From Synergistaceae bacterium (lineage in GTDB: Bacteria; Synergistota; Synergistia; Synergistales; Aminobacteriaceae), in assembly GCA_017455085.1 (NCBI GenBank), contig JAFTBT010000056.1, positions 1 through 40,088 of the forward strand: 40,088 bases of DNA, read 5' to 3'. The notes under the pieces are model-generated. The model did not search any database. It was not told where the DNA came from and saw only the letters and a list, made by a program, of their open reading frames with translations. Of this stretch, positions 17,243 to 24,048 are shown in pieces (the first letter of the stretch is position 1; every line of letters begins with the position of its first letter). The translations under genes and the position numbers were made by a program.

Positions 17243-17893
17243 TCACCAGATAAAATTTGACTTGAGCATTTCGCCGTTATCGACGAGTATATCTTCACCG
17301 GTGATAGAGCGATTCACAACTGTGAGGTACCACGCCAGGGCAGCAATTTCTTCCGGTTCTGCCCACTTGCCCAAAAGAGTCTCGTTCTTGACGGCAGTGT
17401 ATAGAGCCTCATCCTCCAGAATATGACGATTCATCGGGGTAATGACTCCTCCCGGAGAAATGCTGTTGCAGGTTATGCCTCGTTTTGCGAGAGTTAGCGC
17501 GAGGTTCTTCATGTAGCCCACGAGTCCGGCCTTGCTGGCGACATACATGGGGAACTCCGCACCGTTACGCGCTGATGCTGAGGCTATGAACAGCACAGAC
17601 CGGAGCACCGGACTTCCGAGAAATAGCCCCGCAAACCGTACAGCTCCCTCAAGATTCACGGCTAGTGCTTGGGATTCGTCGATAGTACCTGCGGAGTTTA
17701 TGACTATTTCGGGATCAGGAAGAGCAGCCGGAATTTCGCCGTCCCTTATGTCGTGGATGATGTGCCTGTAGCGCGGATGACTGATAGCCTGTTCTGCAAC
17801 GTCAAAGCCCACGACTTCAGCACCCTCATCAAGAAATTTCTCGGCTATGGCTCGACCGATACCGCTGGAACTGCCGCTAATGAATGCAATCAT
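17243..17893 (-). CDS. short-chain dehydrogenase/reductase
   Basis: NAD(P)-dependent SDR oxidoreductase of 216 residues, slightly short for the family. The cofactor motif SGSSSGIGRAIAEKF is at residues about 6-20, NSAG at about 65-68, the catalytic Ser in SASAR at about 105, and YVASK at about 120-124. ISPGGVITPMN and the C-terminal DNGEMLKSNFIW complete the fold. It is downstream of the yhhQ-like gene in the same direction. Substrate unknown. A second, truncated copy of its first 14 bases lies 95 bp upstream (see the repeat at 17880-17995). Confidence 0.88.
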   Translation of the reverse strand: MIAFISGSSSGIGRAIAEKFLDEGAEVVGFDVAEQAISHPRYRHIIHDIRDGEIPAALPDPEIVINSAGTIDESQALAVNLEGAVRFAGLFLGSPVLRSVLFIASASARNGAEFPMYVASKAGLVGYMKNLALTLAKRGITCNSISPGGVITPMNRHILEDEALYTAVKNETLLGKWAEPEEIAALAWYLTVVNRSITGEDILVDNGEMLKSNFIW

Positions 17894-17995
17894 GGTTTAT
17901 ATCCCTTTGGTGTAGCCTTTGCGGGAAAATACATCACTAGTAGTTTTTTCTGTTGTGTGTGTCCGATAGTGGCTATGAATGCAATCATGGTTTAT
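17880..17995. repeat. 21-bp perfect direct repeat bracketing the SDR start region
   Basis: ATGAATGCAATCATGGTTTAT occurs at 17880-17900 and 17975-17995, 95 bp apart. On the reverse strand each copy contains the SDR start, ATGATTGCATTCAT. The outer copy sits 3 nt after the yhhQ-like stop codon behind an AGGAAG, where the original start would be expected. It opens a 32-codon ORF (17988-17890) whose TGA overlaps the present SDR start codon. Confidence 0.85.
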
Positions 17996-18699
17996 GCTTC
18001 CTGAATGACATATCCTTTACACAGCAGCCCCTTTGCCAGACTGTAGCCTAACGGGGAAAATACTACTTCGCTCACAAGCTCTAACACTGCTCCGGTCAAC
18101 GCACACGTGAAACACTGCAGCAGCGTCCACCCGAAAAATACCTTGCTGACCAACAGGGCAAATATCATGTTATCCGCGAACTGCGCCACAAAAGTAGATA
18201 CGTACGCACGCACAGCAAAGCTCCCGAAACCACGAGACCCCGTGAATTTTCCGACACCGTGATTCAGGAAGTTATTCACCGCTGCGGAACACATGAAGGC
18301 TATCGAGCTTCCCAACAGTATGAACCACGTACCCCCGAAGGTGTTATCCAGCGCAGTATTCAGGATGTTTTCGCTGCCATCTACGAAACTTTCACCCCAC
18401 ACGCCGGGAATCTTGCTAGCTGCGAAGAAAATTACTGCCATCAGCAGATTCATCAACAGTGCTGCAAACGATAACATTGTCGCTGTTTTTGGGCCCCTGC
18501 TCTGCGTGAGAATGTCCATCGTCAAGAACGTAAGCCACGAAAACAGAATCCCACAGTCCAGCGCGAGCCAGTCGACTCCGGTGTTGATGCTTTTGTTGGC
18601 CAGCAGGTTCATTCCCACAACGGACAGGAACAGCAGCGATACGACTAACGGCGGTGCAGTGAGCAAGGCATTGTGAAGTTCGGAAAGTAGTTTTCTCAT
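17992..18699 (-). CDS. queuosine precursor transporter, YhhQ/VUT family
   Basis: Integral membrane protein of 235 residues with about six hydrophobic segments, of the DUF165/YhhQ family that imports 7-cyano- or 7-aminomethyl-deazaguanine for queuosine tRNA modification. Family features include the LDCGILFSWLTFLTMDILTQ stretch near residue 50 and the SRGFGSFAVRAYVSTFVAQFAD segment near 155-177. The preQ1-type riboswitch overlapping its ribosome site strongly supports the role. GAGGAG lies 8 nt before the ATG. It is followed by the SDR gene. Confidence 0.85.
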   Translation of the reverse strand: MRKLLSELHNALLTAPPLVVSLLFLSVVGMNLLANKSINTGVDWLALDCGILFSWLTFLTMDILTQSRGPKTATMLSFAALLMNLLMAVIFFAASKIPGVWGESFVDGSENILNTALDNTFGGTWFILLGSSIAFMCSAAVNNFLNHGVGKFTGSRGFGSFAVRAYVSTFVAQFADNMIFALLVSKVFFGWTLLQCFTCALTGAVLELVSEVVFSPLGYSLAKGLLCKGYVIQEA

Positions 18700-18707
18700 A
18701 ATAATAT

Positions 18708-18745
18708 CTCCTCGTTTTGTTCAGGGTGGTTTCCGAGAGACACCC
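18708..18745 (-). promoter_or_regulatory. preQ1-I riboswitch controlling the queuosine precursor transporter
   Basis: Read on the reverse strand: stem GGGTG (18745-18741) with CACCC (18728-18724), loop TCTCTCGGAAAC, then TGAACAAAACGAGGAGA. CTCG in the loop can pair with CGAG just before the AGGAG, forming an H-type pseudoknot that would hide the ribosome site. The A-rich strand AACAAAACGAGG closely matches AACAAAACAAGG of the Thermoanaerobacter preQ1-I aptamer. The unpaired C just 5' of the right arm of the stem is in the position that pairs with the ligand. The gene downstream is a queuosine-precursor transporter. Predicted outcome: ligand shuts off translation. Confidence 0.8.
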
Positions 18746-18799
18746 ATTAGTATTTTGGAATTAGCAGGTTTTATCACACTCAACGGGATATGTCAAAGA

Positions 18800-20536
18800 T
18801 TACTCGCTCTTTACCGTGATTGTCAGCTCATGAATATACGGCTCAATGATACCCAGAATCTCATCAAGGGACTCTACGCTCACACTAAGCGGCAGCTCCT
18901 CATCTCCGGGATCCATCACGAACAGCCCTTTATCCTCAAGAATGTCTGCGATTTCTTCACGTGGTATTTTACCCCTGCTGTCAAGCTCCACAGTGTAGGC
19001 ACATGGCGGCATCATGAAGTCCCTGCGTTCGGTGAGTTCGTCCTCACAGAATTTTCCACACCCTTGCGCAAGAAACTCCGCAACTTTCCGCCCGCTTCTC
19101 CTGCACTGAATCAATACCCTTCTCCGCTCTTCACGAGTCCTCCCCGCAAAATAGCTGTCATACAGTCTGCTGAACACCCTATAGCGTGAATCGTACGCAT
19201 CCCCCCAAAGTTCCGCGTCAATATCCAGCCACGCAACCAGACTCGGCTTCACATCACCGAGAATCTCAAGCCCCCTGTTAGTCGTCAGAATCAGACCCCT
19301 CATTGATGACTTACGCGCTCCCTTCACGTACAGCTTGATGTTCTTGTAGTACGGAGTAATCATTTTCGCGAGTGCCTCGATTCCCGGACGCTTCCCAATA
19401 AAAAATTCACTTCCACACTTTTCGCACTTATGGGGAAGTTCCCTCAAAGCACCGCATACTTTGCACTTCAGCATCTCCCCGTCGTTGAACGAGCGCATAA
19501 AATTTCCGCACTCCTCGCACTTCAGGACATGCCCGCATCTTTCGCAGTACACTTCCTGAGACTCTCCCTGCCTGTTCAGAATCCACATGACATTATGCCC
19601 TTTCAGCAGCTCGGTATATGTCCGGCGAATAAGCGAGTACGTCAACGGTATATTGCCGTCGATCCCGTGAAGTGCCTCCTTTCGTGACGAGTACATATCC
19701 GCAATCACGATGTCCTTACGTTCGGGCTTGGTGTCTGTGTGTTCGTGAGTCCGCATGTAGGTCTTCAGGGAGGGCATACGTCCGCCGAGTATGAGCGTTG
19801 CACCGAGAAATGAGGCGCGTCTGCCTGCGAGGCTTCTTGCGGAAATCTTGAGGCCGTACGGAAGAATATAGTTAGTGTTGGCTTCGTCCTCCACAATAAT
19901 CTTCTCAGGCATAAGCGGCGCAAACACTGCTCCGGGAGCTCCGATGACTATCCGGAATCTTTTGGCGTTGACGAGCTGCCAGACCTCCCATTTTTTAGCA
20001 TACGGCCACAACACGGCTTCATGCTTAAGACTTTCAGGAAGAGTATTATCGTAGAAATATTTGGCGGCTTCGCGTGTGGGGAAGAGCATTAGTGTGCGTT
20101 CGGGCTTCTCCAGTTCCGAGACATAAAAATTAACCCGCTCGGTGTCAAACGGGTTAAAGCAATGTATCTCTGTGAAACTATGCTCATGCCTCAGAAATTC
20201 CGGAGGGTGTTCGAGTTTTTCTCCGGTGTAGAAATTCTTCGGGAATACCGCCCGCAATGCAGTGTTCACTCCGCACATGCACACTTTACCTGCCCACGCG
20301 GCCAAGTCCCAAATGTCCGGGTCAGTCATGAGTGAGTCGTCTATGATTCCGGCGATGGGCTTAATATCGATCTCAGGGGGTAAATCTTTCTGCGCAGGAC
20401 CTATCACGAATCCCGTATGCAGGTGTTTCTGAACCTCAACGATGACTCTTGCGCCGGTAGTAAGCTCCGAATCAGTCCTATACGTCAGGACATCAAGAGG
20501 CATTTCCGGCACAGCTACTTCAACAAGTGAGGACAT
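18800..20536 (-). CDS. priA: PriA-like protein with degenerate helicase motifs
   Basis: Homologue of the primosomal replication-restart helicase PriA, 578 residues (PriA is usually 650-730). The N-terminal DNA-binding domain (VAVPEMPLDVLTYR) and the zinc-binding segment, with Cys pairs in CERCG, CEECG, CKVCG and CEKCG (about 328-378), are kept. The ATPase signatures are not: no GxTGSGKT Walker A, the DEEH box reads EDEA, and the GTQM and QVAGRAGR-like motifs are unrecognisable (NRGLEI; DSYFAGRT). It overlaps the end of coaBC by 17 bp. It probably keeps a DNA- or protein-binding role without ATP-driven unwinding. Identity as PriA family is firm; loss of activity is inference. Confidence 0.88.
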   Translation of the reverse strand: MSSLVEVAVPEMPLDVLTYRTDSELTTGARVIVEVQKHLHTGFVIGPAQKDLPPEIDIKPIAGIIDDSLMTDPDIWDLAAWAGKVCMCGVNTALRAVFPKNFYTGEKLEHPPEFLRHEHSFTEIHCFNPFDTERVNFYVSELEKPERTLMLFPTREAAKYFYDNTLPESLKHEAVLWPYAKKWEVWQLVNAKRFRIVIGAPGAVFAPLMPEKIIVEDEANTNYILPYGLKISARSLAGRRASFLGATLILGGRMPSLKTYMRTHEHTDTKPERKDIVIADMYSSRKEALHGIDGNIPLTYSLIRRTYTELLKGHNVMWILNRQGESQEVYCERCGHVLKCEECGNFMRSFNDGEMLKCKVCGALRELPHKCEKCGSEFFIGKRPGIEALAKMITPYYKNIKLYVKGARKSSMRGLILTTNRGLEILGDVKPSLVAWLDIDAELWGDAYDSRYRVFSRLYDSYFAGRTREERRRVLIQCRRSGRKVAEFLAQGCGKFCEDELTERRDFMMPPCAYTVELDSRGKIPREEIADILEDKGLFVMDPGDEELPLSVSVESLDEILGIIEPYIHELTITVKSE

Positions 20537-21713
20537 TGCTCCAAATCTCGAAGGCTATATCTTCCTTGAGGCCTGTGAATGTCTGTTCAGGTTTTGCGGG
20601 GTCTCTAGGGATGAGGCGCAACGTGTTCGTGTCGACTCTGAAGCCTGCACCGTCAGCGAGTACGTCATTGGCGAGTATGTAGTCGAGATTCTTGCGGGCT
20701 AACTTTTCGCGGGCATGATCTATCACGTTTCCGGTCTCTGCTGCGAACCCGATAAGCACTTGGCCGCTGCGTTTGAGCCTTCCGACTTCTGCGGCAATGT
20801 CCGGATTCTGTACAAGCTCCAGAGTAAGAGAGTCCCTCCCTTCGCGCTTGATCTTGCTGCTGGAGAACTTCTTAGCCCGATAATCACCAACTGCCGCTGT
20901 CTTCACGACATAGTCCGCCCAATCGAGATTTGCCCTCACAGCTTCGAGCATCTCTTGCGCAGAAACCACACGCACAACGTCCAGATCATAGCCGTCAACG
21001 TCAACAGGGCCAGCAATGACTCTCACGTCCGCACCTCTGTACCACGCAGACCGCGCAACAGCAACGCCCATCTTCCCGCTTGAGGGGTTCGAGATGTAGC
21101 GCACTGGGTCAATGTATTCATGAGTCGGCCCGGCAGTAACCAGCACGTGTTTTCCGGACATGTCATGCACAGGACACAACGCCCTGAAGATCTCGTGCAT
21201 GATCTCTTCGGGTTCGGGCATCCTTCCTTTTCCGGAAGTACCACACGCCAACGCTCCGGCATCAGGCTCAGCAACGAATACACCTCTGCGCTTGAGGATG
21301 GCTATATTTTCCTGAACGGCAGGACTCTCGTACATACGGTCATTCATTGCGGGGAAGACCAACACCGAACACGATGCAGCTATCACGGCGGAAGTGAGCA
21401 GGTTGTCGGCGAGACCGTGAGCGATTTTTGCGAGGGTGTTTGCTGTGCAGGGAGCTATCACGAAAACGTCAGCCCATTGTGTCAGCTTGATGTGTGGGAT
21501 TGTGCGGCCGAAATCTGAGTCCGTCCAGACATCACGCCCAGAAAGAGTCCCCAGAGTCATCGGTGCAACGAAATTCTTGGCCGAGTCGGTCATGATGATT
21601 TCTGCGTGACAGTTGGCCTTCGTGATGAGCCTGACGAGCTGAGGAATCTTGTAGGCTGCTATTCCTCCGGTGATGCCGAGCAGAATCTTGCGGTCAGTTT
21701 TCCAGCGTAACAT
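20520..21713 (-). CDS. coaBC: bifunctional phosphopantothenoylcysteine decarboxylase/phosphopantothenate-cysteine ligase
   Basis: CoaBC carries out two consecutive coenzyme A steps: CTP-dependent joining of cysteine to 4'-phosphopantothenate, and FMN-dependent decarboxylation. It has 397 residues. The CoaC half has ITGGIAAYK, the catalytic His in TIPHIKLT, PAMNDRMY and the active Cys loop CGTSGKGRM. The CoaB half starts near 185 with VTAGPTHEYIDPVRYISNPS, then KTAAVGDY and KIKR. ATG 21713 (MLRWKTDRK) is preferred over the first in-frame start at 21737, because alignment with the family begins there. It overlaps rpoZ by 20 bp and priA by 17 bp, forming a tightly packed operon. Confidence 0.95.
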   Translation of the reverse strand: MLRWKTDRKILLGITGGIAAYKIPQLVRLITKANCHAEIIMTDSAKNFVAPMTLGTLSGRDVWTDSDFGRTIPHIKLTQWADVFVIAPCTANTLAKIAHGLADNLLTSAVIAASCSVLVFPAMNDRMYESPAVQENIAILKRRGVFVAEPDAGALACGTSGKGRMPEPEEIMHEIFRALCPVHDMSGKHVLVTAGPTHEYIDPVRYISNPSSGKMGVAVARSAWYRGADVRVIAGPVDVDGYDLDVVRVVSAQEMLEAVRANLDWADYVVKTAAVGDYRAKKFSSSKIKREGRDSLTLELVQNPDIAAEVGRLKRSGQVLIGFAAETGNVIDHAREKLARKNLDYILANDVLADGAGFRVDTNTLRLIPRDPAKPEQTFTGLKEDIAFEIWSNVLTC

Positions 21714-21927
21714 TGGGAGTCGTGATACTGGGAGCATTTACGGGGCTGGTGCCTTCCTCGATTTCCTGCAACACATTCGAGATATAGCGTTCGTTTACGG
21801 GAGTGCCTTTTTCGAGCGAGGCCTCTTCACTTTCGCGACGGGCTTCTGCTGCAATTTTTGCGGTGATCTCGTATTTATTCTCGGTGCCGCATTTGTCAGC
21901 GAGCCATTCCAGATCATAGAACTTCAT
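21694..21927 (-). CDS. rpoZ: RNA polymerase omega subunit
   Basis: Small RNA polymerase subunit that helps assemble beta'. It has 77 residues. MKFYDLEWLADKCGTENKYE matches the omega N-terminus, followed by the conserved helix EITAKIAAEARR. The C-terminal half (EKGTPVNERYISNVLQEIEE) is variable in the family. GGAGGA lies 6 nt upstream of the ATG. First gene of rpoZ-coaBC-priA; in many bacteria gmk precedes rpoZ, but here a terD cluster does. Confidence 0.9.
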   Translation of the reverse strand: MKFYDLEWLADKCGTENKYEITAKIAAEARRESEEASLEKGTPVNERYISNVLQEIEEGTSPVNAPSITTPNVTLEN

Positions 21928-21966
21928 GATAATTCCTCCTTGTGGGTGTTTAGCATATTTTAGCGC

Positions 21967-22011
21967 AAAAAAATTTCTCCCTGCATTCCCGTGAGCTACA
22001 GCAAGGAGAAA
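21967..22011 (-). terminator. terminator of the terD cluster
   Basis: On the reverse strand TTTCTCCTTGC pairs with GCAGGGAGAAA (11 bp with one G-U), followed by seven T. It lies 9 bases downstream of the terD stop, between that gene and rpoZ. Confidence 0.9.
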
Positions 22012-22019
22012 CTTCGTAC

Positions 22020-22658
22020 CTAGTGCCTGAATCTTTCTGCCAGCTCCGTGATACTTTCGTCAGTAGTCGCCTGACCGATTGCATTGAATCTCCACTGGTC
22101 ATTTCTCCGGTAGATCTCCCCGAAAATCATCGCTGTCATTCCGTTGTAATTCTCTGACAGGTCATACCTGAAAATCTCTTGTCCGGTCGAGTCATCGCAT
22201 ATCCTGATGAATGCATTCTTGATCATCCCGAAGTGCTGATTTCTTTCGTGAGCCTTGTAGACGTTCACGACAAACACAATTTTATCGCACTCTCTAGGCA
22301 GCTTCATGAGGTCTATGAATATCTGTTCATCATCGCCTTCACCTTCTCCGGTCAAGTTATCGCCCATGTGCTTGATCGCTCCGGAAGGATGCTCAAGATT
22401 CCCGAAGTACACTACATCATCGCTGCTCCTGAGTCTTCCGTCACGGCACACGAACACCGAAGCGTCACAGTCTATGTTGTGGACTCTCTTGCTGCTGCTT
22501 CCTCCCCCGAAAAGCCCCGACAAGAATCCGCCTTTTGCTGGTGCTATGTCCGATTGCTCTGCTTCGTCCCAGCCTAAGCCTATCATCACGCGGCTCAAAG
22601 CATCACCGTCCGACTTCTTGAGGTCTACTCTCTGCCCCTTCTGCAAATTCACAGCCAT
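22020..22658 (-). CDS. TerD family stress/tellurite-resistance protein
   Basis: TerD proteins bind calcium and occur in stress-response gene clusters (tellurite, phage and colicin phenotypes); their biochemical role is unsettled. 212 residues. It opens MAVNLQKGQRVDLKK, with MIGLGWDEA, the acidic loop DCDASVFVC, the family core HMGDNLTGEGEGDDEQIFIDL, and RICDDSTGQEIFRYDL near the end. A Gly/Ser insert (GGFLSGLFGGGSSSK, about 50-64) is absent from the other TerD here. ATG 22658 is chosen for its AGGAGG and for agreement with the family start; longer frames read into the upstream gene. Confidence 0.92.
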   Translation of the reverse strand: MAVNLQKGQRVDLKKSDGDALSRVMIGLGWDEAEQSDIAPAKGGFLSGLFGGGSSSKRVHNIDCDASVFVCRDGRLRSSDDVVYFGNLEHPSGAIKHMGDNLTGEGEGDDEQIFIDLMKLPRECDKIVFVVNVYKAHERNQHFGMIKNAFIRICDDSTGQEIFRYDLSENYNGMTAMIFGEIYRRNDQWRFNAIGQATTDESITELAERFRH

Positions 22659-22675
22659 ACTTGCCTGCCTCCTTA

Positions 22676-23362
22676 TCAGCCTATTTGTCCAATCATTGAC
22701 TTCATCCACGCAGAAAACGAGTCCGGATTCCGAGTCTGTATCAATATTGTTCCCGGCCCTCTGAATCTGCACACTAGGCTCTCACCGCTCGCAATGCTCG
22801 AAAACCATCCGGAAGATGCCTTCTCGATCTTGTAGTCCATGTAGTCCGGCCAAGCCACCAGATGCCCGTTGTCGATGATGATTTCTTCACCGTCAGCAAG
22901 CTCTATCGGGTGAATAGCTCCGAAGCTCGACAGGAACACTACACCTTTTCCGTGAACGTTCAGGATGAAGAATCCCTCACGCGAAAATATCCCCTTCGCC
23001 AAATTCTGCATGGCTGTATCGACTTCTACGGACTCTTCTGACGCAAGAAACCCGTTCTTCTGGACGCGAAGGCCATGATTCCCGTCAAGCATAACGTCAA
23101 CGATCCCGCCCGGTGCACTGTGGCCTAAGAGTACATTTCCTGCGCCGCGTGTGGCTGTGATTCTCTGGAAGAAAAAGCTCTCACCAGTCAGGAATTTCCG
23201 TGCAAGCCCTCCCAAGATTCCGCCCTTGCCCATAGATCCGGACACGTCAAGATTCGCGGACATAGCCACCATTGCGTCAGACTCAGCCTTGAGTGATTCG
23301 CCACGCACTAGGTCGCAGCTCACTACAGGGAATGCATCTTGATGCAGTATCTCGTACTTCAT
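22676..23362 (-). CDS. AIM24/TIGR00266 family protein
   Basis: A 228-residue beta-rich protein of the AIM24-like family, commonly found beside terD genes. It opens [20 protein letters not shown], then has [29 protein letters not shown] and a C-terminal IAWP-like [16 protein letters not shown] 23362 overlaps the stop of the upstream terD (ATGA), so the genes are coupled; the downstream terD begins 17 nt later. It may act with TerD in a cytoplasmic or membrane-associated complex, but no activity is known for bacterial members. Confidence 0.87.
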   Translation of the reverse strand: MKYEILHQDAFPVVSCDLVRGESLKAESDAMVAMSANLDVSGSMGKGGILGGLARKFLTGESFFFQRITATRGAGNVLLGHSAPGGIVDVMLDGNHGLRVQKNGFLASEESVEVDTAMQNLAKGIFSREGFFILNVHGKGVVFLSSFGAIHPIELADGEEIIIDNGHLVAWPDYMDYKIEKASSGWFSSIASGESLVCRFRGPGTILIQTRNPDSFSAWMKSMIGQIG

Positions 23363-23934
23363 ACGTTTACCCCATAATTCTGGCACAACGCCCGAAGTCC
23401 GCCCTTGAAGCCCGAACCTATTGCGTTGAACTTCCACTCTCCTGCCTGCCTGTACAGTTCTCCGACGACTACAGCGGTCTCAATCGAGAAATCTTCGCCC
23501 AAGTCGTACCGGATCAGTTCCTCGCCCTTCACGTCATCAACTATCCTGATGAATGCATTCGAGACCTGCCCGAAATTCTGTCTGCGTTCTTCAGCCTCAT
23601 GAATCGTGACGGTGAAGTCTATTTTCTCCACACTAGCCGGAACTGCGGCCAAGTCCACGCGGATAACTTCATCGTCTCCTTCGCCTGCACCTGTTCTGTT
23701 GTCGCCCATATGCTGCACTGAGCCTGAAGAGTGCTTAGTGTTGTTGTAGAACACAAAATCTGAGTCGCTGCTGACTTTTCCGTTTGCTCCGAGAAGAAAT
23801 GCTGCTGCGTCGAGGTCAAATGCTGCCTGCCCGTCATACTTATTGACATCCCAGCCGAGACCCACCATTAATTTCGAGAGTCCGGGGTTGCCTTTGGTGA
23901 GGTCTACTTTCTGGCCTTTGGAAAGACTTATCAT
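23359..23934 (-). CDS. TerD family stress/tellurite-resistance protein
   Basis: A 191-residue TerD paralogue, first gene of the cluster. It has [33 protein letters not shown], the acidic strand [11 protein letters not shown] and the conserved [20 protein letters not shown] with clustered Asp/Glu expected to bind Ca2+. [16 protein letters not shown] is near the C-terminus. ATG 23934 is preceded by AGGAGG at 11 nt. The longer frame to 23994 would run back over the -10 promoter box, so I rejected it. It is transcribed divergently from the giant receptor-permease gene. Confidence 0.92.
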   Translation of the reverse strand: MISLSKGQKVDLTKGNPGLSKLMVGLGWDVNKYDGQAAFDLDAAAFLLGANGKVSSDSDFVFYNNTKHSSGSVQHMGDNRTGAGEGDDEVIRVDLAAVPASVEKIDFTVTIHEAEERRQNFGQVSNAFIRIVDDVKGEELIRYDLGEDFSIETAVVVGELYRQAGEWKFNAIGSGFKGGLRALCQNYGVNV

Positions 23935-23968
23935 GATATATGTTGCCTCCTTTGGGGAAATTTGAGCC

Positions 23969-23977
23969 ATTATAGCA
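23969..23977 (-). promoter_or_regulatory. extended -10 promoter of the terD cluster
   Basis: TGCTATAAT on the reverse strand, about 35 bases upstream of the first terD start. It is identical to the 9-mer upstream of the secreted-protein gene at 2521-2529. No clear -35 box. Confidence 0.55.
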
Positions 23978-24007
23978 GAATCATTACTACCCATTTTTCA
24001 CAGGCTG

Positions 24008-24013
24008 TATAAT
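24008..24013 (+). promoter_or_regulatory. candidate -10 box for the giant receptor-permease gene
   Basis: TATAAT 35 bases before the start codon. The best -35 (TTACTA, 18-base spacer) is poor. The divergent terD promoter lies about 30 bases away, so the two promoters share one short control region. Confidence 0.4.
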
Positions 24014-24048
24014 CTAGCAATCCCTATTTATGATTCGAGGTGCAATAC

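Noticed and set aside
22659..22772. Longer N-termini for the two terD genes and the AIM24 gene
   Set aside because: The added residues read through the upstream gene or promoter, and AGGAGG sites or ATGA overlaps mark the inner starts.
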